Source: Porticoccus sp.
GTDB lineage: Bacteria > Pseudomonadota > Gammaproteobacteria > Pseudomonadales > Porticoccaceae
NCBI GenBank assembly: GCA_011049795.1
Contig: DRHD01000237.1
Coordinates: forward strand, 1 to 9,131
DNA: 9,131 nucleotides
Direction: 5' to 3'
The first letter of the stretch is position 1. The number at the start of each line of letters is the position of its first letter. Positions 5,735 through 9,131 of this stretch are shown here, piece after piece. Both the position numbers and the translations under genes were made by a program. The notes under the pieces are model-generated. The model worked only from the letters and a program-made list of their open reading frames with translations, was not told where the DNA came from and did not search any database.

Positions 5735-7576
5735 ATGCTTAAAATTCGGATCACAATAACTGCTCTATGCTTGCTGGCTTTGATGGTGAGCGGATGTGTT
5801 GGGCAACCCCGAACTAGTAAGCCCAGTATCGCGCCCACCCAAACACTCACGAAACAGGCTGATAATGCCCTGTCTCAGGCGGCAAGCAGCATAGCACCGC
5901 AACAACAACTGTACCAACTGACCGCAGCTGAGCTATTTGTTAAGGCTGGCAATATGGGTAAAGCTCTCACTGTATTAGAGAGCATCTCTCCCGACCCTTT
6001 GTCACCGGAGCAGTTTGCAAAATACACGCTGATGTATGCAGAATTGGTTCTCGCCAATGACCACTTCTTTTTAGCCCGGCAGCTGCTCTCAGACCAACGA
6101 ATAGAGCAACATTGGCAACAATTATCGCTTCCTCAACAACAGCAATGGTATCAACTGCGAGGTGAACTTTTTTCTCTTCTCGGTGAAAACAAGTACAGCA
6201 TTGATGCTTATGTTGCGCTCTCGGACCTTTCGTCCTCCTCTCAAGTCCGCCAAGAAACACATGATAAGCTTTGGTTTGCTCTGAACCATATAACCCATGA
6301 AGAACTGGAAGAGCTGGCCATCACTGAGCAAGATCAGACAATATTGGGATGGTTTACACTGACCAATATTACCCGGCAAAACCAGGGAGATATCCGCCAG
6401 CAACTCTCTCTCATCAATGAGTGGCGCAGAACCCAGCCGGACCACCCCGCTTCACTAACACCACCCACCAGCTTACTATCAGCCCAGCAAGCTTTCAGCG
6501 ACCTTCCACAGCAAGTTGCTCTGCTGTTACCTCTACAAGGGACATTAGCACAAGCAGGGGAGGCCATTCGTAATGGCTTTCTGGCGGCTTCGTATGATGT
6601 CCGGGCTCACCATGGCGAAACACCCGTAATTCGTTTTTACGACACAACCACTAGCGATGACATTTCCAGCCTTTATCAACAGGCCGTTACCGATGGCGCA
6701 CAACTGGTTATAGGGCCGCTACAAAAAGAAAAAGTACGGCAGCTACTCCTGCTTCCGGAACTCCCTGTACCGACCATTGCGCTTAATTATGCAGAGCCAC
6801 CCATCTCGTCGGCACCAAAGAATTTCTTCCAATTTGGGCTTTCCGCAACGGATGAGGCAAAACAGATTGCAGATAGAGCCTGGATCGAAGGCCAACGAAC
6901 GGCACTATCCATCACCCCAAATAGTGGGTGGGGAGACCGCACTCTATCTGCATTTCGTGACCGCTGGCATGAAAAAGGGGGGACTCTGATCGAATCCCCG
7001 CCCTACGGGACATCACAAAGTGATTTTGCCCCTCTACTGAAGCCTGTATTACATCTCGATCACAGCAATGCACGCAAAAAACGTTTACAGCAATTACTGG
7101 GTAAACCACTGGCACACACACCACGCCGTCGGCAGGATATTGATATGGTGTTTATGGCCGCGTATCCAGACCACGCTCGCCAAATCAAACCTACTCTAGA
7201 CTTTCTCTTTGCTAGCGATCTGAAAATTTATGGCACCTCTCACCTCTATACCGGCGTTCAAGATACTGGACGCAACCGGGACCTTGAGGGGATTCGATTC
7301 AGCGCCATGCCTTGGACCTTACCTGGTGCCACCGATGAGAAGCTACAACCGGCGACAGAATTACCTGCCCTATACCGCCATATATTTGCCTTGGGCATTG
7401 ATGCTTATCATCTGCATCAATGGCTGGCACTGATGGTGCAGCAACCAGACACTCGATTATTTGGCAGTACTGGTACGCTCCAGCTAAACCCACAGGGGGC
7501 TATTGAACGCGAGCAACCCTGGGCAGTATTTCGTGGTGGAAAGGTGCAATCTGCTCAACAGCTCACTGTGGATTAA
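5735..7576 (+). CDS. lpoA: LpoA-like outer-membrane lipoprotein, activator of PBP1A
   Basis: Lipoprotein that in E. coli reaches from the outer membrane through the peptidoglycan to stimulate PBP1A. The signal is clear: positive start MLKIR, hydrophobic core, and lipobox VSGC with C21 as the lipidated residue. V22 in the +2 position is not an inner-membrane retention Asp, so outer-membrane sorting is expected. Residues of about 30-250 are helical repeats of the TPR type seen in the LpoA N-domain. Residues of about 255-600 are the periplasmic-binding-protein-like C-domain, starting VALLLPLQGTLAQAGEAIRNGFLAA. RRRQDIDMVFMAAYPDHARQI and LKIYGTSHLYTG (near 465-510) are family hallmarks, then GIRFSAMPW. 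At 613 residues it is close to Pseudomonas-type LpoA and shorter than E. coli (678). It begins the run lpoA-yraN-diaA-dolP, typical for this family. Confidence 0.93.
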   Translation: MLKIRITITALCLLALMVSGCVGQPRTSKPSIAPTQTLTKQADNALSQAASSIAPQQQLYQLTAAELFVKAGNMGKALTVLESISPDPLSPEQFAKYTLMYAELVLANDHFFLARQLLSDQRIEQHWQQLSLPQQQQWYQLRGELFSLLGENKYSIDAYVALSDLSSSSQVRQETHDKLWFALNHITHEELEELAITEQDQTILGWFTLTNITRQNQGDIRQQLSLINEWRRTQPDHPASLTPPTSLLSAQQAFSDLPQQVALLLPLQGTLAQAGEAIRNGFLAASYDVRAHHGETPVIRFYDTTTSDDISSLYQQAVTDGAQLVIGPLQKEKVRQLLLLPELPVPTIALNYAEPPISSAPKNFFQFGLSATDEAKQIADRAWIEGQRTALSITPNSGWGDRTLSAFRDRWHEKGGTLIESPPYGTSQSDFAPLLKPVLHLDHSNARKKRLQQLLGKPLAHTPRRRQDIDMVFMAAYPDHARQIKPTLDFLFASDLKIYGTSHLYTGVQDTGRNRDLEGIRFSAMPWTLPGATDEKLQPATELPALYRHIFALGIDAYHLHQWLALMVQQPDTRLFGSTGTLQLNPQGAIEREQPWAVFRGGKVQSAQQLTVD

Positions 7577-7658
7577 TACCATTAGAGCCACTGTGTTGCC
7601 CAATAAAAGTATCCGTACATCATTAAGCTCAATAGGCATTTGGTAAAGGGATTTTACT

Positions 7659-8048
7659 GTGAATTTCAGGCAAGGAAAAAATGCTGACGGCAACCTGGGC
7701 GCTCATGCAGAACATTGGGCACAACAATATTTAGAAGCTCATGGGCTCACACTAGTGGCCAACAACTACCGCTCTCCCCGTGGTGAAATTGACCTGATTA
7801 TGCGAGAGGAAAACACGCTAATATTTGTTGAGGTACGCCTACGAAGCAACAAGCAGTTTGGTAGCGCTGCGGATAGCATTGATGCCAGAAAACAACAGCA
7901 TCTCATCCATGCCGCCCAACATTACTTACAGTCAAAGAAACTATGGGATCAGGTCCCGTGCCGGTTTGATGCCATCTGCTTGATCAAAGACCCCGACAAC
8001 GGCAATAGGTATCAGGTAGAATGGCTTCGCAATGCCTTTAGCACATGA
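7659..8048 (+). CDS. yraN: YraN, UPF0102 putative nuclease-fold protein
   Basis: Conserved small protein of 129 residues, soluble, with no signal peptide. The family has a PD-(D/E)xK nuclease-like fold; its physiological role is not established. Visible candidate metal-site residues are E18, the GEIDLI motif (E43, D45) and FVEVRLR (E58, R60), the last with Arg where a Lys is common in such folds but as in E. coli YraN. The conserved tail CRFDAICL and VEWLRNAF are present, so it is complete. The GTG start is supported by AAAGGG eight bases upstream. It lies 82 bases after lpoA and 32 before diaA, in the conserved order. The lpoA-yraN gap holds no convincing promoter or terminator. Confidence 0.92.
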   Translation: MNFRQGKNADGNLGAHAEHWAQQYLEAHGLTLVANNYRSPRGEIDLIMREENTLIFVEVRLRSNKQFGSAADSIDARKQQHLIHAAQHYLQSKKLWDQVPCRFDAICLIKDPDNGNRYQVEWLRNAFST

Positions 8049-8080
8049 ATAGCCTCTAGATAGAGAAGCCGCAACAAACC

Positions 8081-8668
8081 ATGAAATCCAGCGTTATTGA
8101 GCAGTTTCACCAAAGTATTGAGGCCAAAATGGCCTGTGGTGAAGCACTGGCACCACTCATCGTTGACGCCAGCTCCCTAATCGTTCAACAATTACTTCAA
8201 GAACACAAAATTCTTTGCTGTGGCAACGGTCTATCTGCCTCTCTTTCCAACATGTTCACCCAGTCACTAATGCTTCAGTACAAGCTTGAACGGCCAGGTT
8301 TCCCTGCCATCAGTCTTAACAGTAACTCGGCCACCATTACAGCAATTGGCCACCACCATAGTGTCAGTGAAGTATTCAGTAAACAGGTTCGCACACTCGG
8401 ACTGCCTGGGGATTTGCTGGTCATCTTCAGCAACGGGACAAACCCCAGCAATCTTGTGCAAGCCATACACACCGCACATGATCGCTCTATGTCGGTGATC
8501 GGCCTCACCGGGGCTGGAGATACAGACCTTTCTGCACTTTTAAGTGGAGATGATATTGAAATACAAGTCGACAATGATGATCGACACAGGGTTAGCGAAG
8601 TCCATATGCTCAGCCTATTTTGTCTCTGCGAGCTCATTGATCAACAATTATTTGGAGGCGCGGCCTAA
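8081..8668 (+). CDS. diaA: DiaA-like SIS-domain protein, DnaA initiator-associating (GmhA relative)
   Basis: SIS-fold protein of 195 residues. DiaA binds DnaA as a homotetramer and promotes timely replication initiation; its relative GmhA is a heptose-phosphate isomerase. The heptose-isomerase residues H61 and E65 of E. coli GmhA are replaced here by M58 and S62 (GNGLSASLSNMFTQSL), and DiaA also has Ser at the second position. This favours DiaA over GmhA. The end keeps the adjacent L190-F191 (QQLFGG) that in E. coli DiaA is reported to contact DnaA. Unusually, the sugar-phosphate loop S-T-x-G-N-S reads SNGTNP (117-122). The Shine-Dalgarno is weak (AGAGAAG, about 14 bases before ATG 8081). Its stop overlaps the dolP start (TAATG), so the two are likely translationally coupled. 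Confidence 0.9.
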   Translation: MKSSVIEQFHQSIEAKMACGEALAPLIVDASSLIVQQLLQEHKILCCGNGLSASLSNMFTQSLMLQYKLERPGFPAISLNSNSATITAIGHHHSVSEVFSKQVRTLGLPGDLLVIFSNGTNPSNLVQAIHTAHDRSMSVIGLTGAGDTDLSALLSGDDIEIQVDNDDRHRVSEVHMLSLFCLCELIDQQLFGGAA

Positions 8669-9112
8669 TGTTGCCACGACTGACAGCTCTGCTATTACTT
8701 TGCAGCGTTACTCTGGCTGGCTGCACCAATATTATCCACGCCACCACCGATGAACCGATTCAACCGGATCCCACTGACACCTCTATTGGGACTGATATTG
8801 ACGACTGGCAGCTAGAAATCCTGATCGGCGTTAATATCAAGAAAGCCCACCCAGACCTCGAACACGCACATATCAATATCCATGCCTATAACGGCGTGAT
8901 ACTCCTGACAGGGGAAGTGCCCACAACCATGCTGCGGACTATGGCAGGGAATGAGGCAAGAAACTTCAGAGGAGTTCGGCAGGTACACAATGAACTACAG
9001 GCGCGGGAAAAATCCTCCTTCATTGCACGCAGCAGAGACACATGGCTATCCAGTAAAGTAAAAGCCAAGTTGATTGCTGAAAGAAACATGAAATCAACCA
9101 CCGTCAGGGTAG
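8668..9112 (+). CDS. dolP: DolP (YraP) dual-BON-domain outer-membrane lipoprotein, truncated by contig end
   Basis: Lipoprotein linked to outer-membrane integrity; in E. coli it localises to the division site and influences OmpA/BAM functions. The signal MLPRLTALLLLCSVTLAGC gives lipidated C19. The first BON domain runs from about residue 45 to 113 and includes the conserved HINIHAYNGVILLTGEVPT. The second begins near residue 120 with RDTWLSSKVKAKLIAERNMKSTTVRV, matching the family pattern in which K-V-T-E-N-G-E-V would follow. The true sequence ends at V148 plus one base (9112). The remainder is adapter, and the apparent ending AVSYTHL is artefact. About 40 residues are missing relative to E. 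coli's 191. It starts on the stop of diaA (TAATG). Confidence 0.93.
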
Positions 9113-9131
9113 CTGTCTCTTATACACATCT
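9113..9131. other. Tn5/Nextera mosaic-end adapter left at contig end
   Basis: CTGTCTCTTATACACATCT is the exact reverse complement of the 19-base Tn5 mosaic end used in tagmentation libraries, flush with the window's last base. It interrupts the second BON domain of dolP where the family sequence should continue. In this frame it gives VSYTHL, a well-known spurious peptide tail. Treat it as untrimmed adapter, not biology. Confidence 0.97.

Noticed and set aside
8081..8668. Heptose-phosphate isomerase GmhA
   Set aside because: The residues equivalent to E. coli GmhA H61 and E65 are Met and Ser; length, ending and neighbourhood fit DiaA.

Overview
The window looks like a chromosomal contig end from a gammaproteobacterium. 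It carries the start of the division and cell-wall (dcw) cluster (mraZ-rsmH-ftsL-ftsI), rnpB, and the rsmI / lpoA-yraN-diaA-dolP block. From memory, this arrangement resembles Pseudomonas and related marine gammaproteobacteria. I cannot fix the genus from sequence alone. A Spongiibacter/Cellvibrio-like or other marine relative is plausible but not demonstrated.

Layout. From 1 to 3022 on the minus strand, mraZ, rsmH, ftsL and ftsI (cut by the left edge) form a tight operon. It is read from a good sigma70-like promoter at 3091-3118, which overlaps four AGTGG direct repeats that look like the MraZ autoregulatory box. From about 3120 to 3600 lies an AT-rich gap with no credible gene. It holds a small palindrome, a direct repeat and two hairpins. 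Bases 3601-3993 (minus) encode RNase P RNA. Bases 4159-4866 (plus) encode a small stand-alone ParA-type ATPase with no ParB partner nearby. rsmI (minus) converges on it and starts almost back to back with the divergent plus-strand block lpoA, yraN, diaA and dolP.

How the genes fit together. mraZ to ftsI supplies a transcription factor, a 16S rRNA methyltransferase and two septal division proteins. rsmI adds a second methyltransferase acting on the same 16S position (C1402) as RsmH, so both enzymes for that nucleotide are in one window. lpoA and dolP encode envelope lipoproteins linked to peptidoglycan synthesis and outer-membrane integrity. diaA encodes a SIS-fold regulator of replication initiation, and yraN a putative nuclease-fold protein. 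rnpB encodes the catalytic RNA of tRNA 5' maturation.

Caveats. The last 19 bases (9113-9131) exactly match the Tn5/Nextera mosaic end and are almost certainly library adapter, so dolP really stops being readable at 9112. ftsI is cut at base 1. I did not find a wholly new system. The points most worth following are the orphan ParA inserted in an otherwise conserved neighbourhood, the SSQ (not SSN) motif in FtsI, the degenerate sugar-phosphate loop of DiaA, and the unexplained rnpB-mraZ gap.
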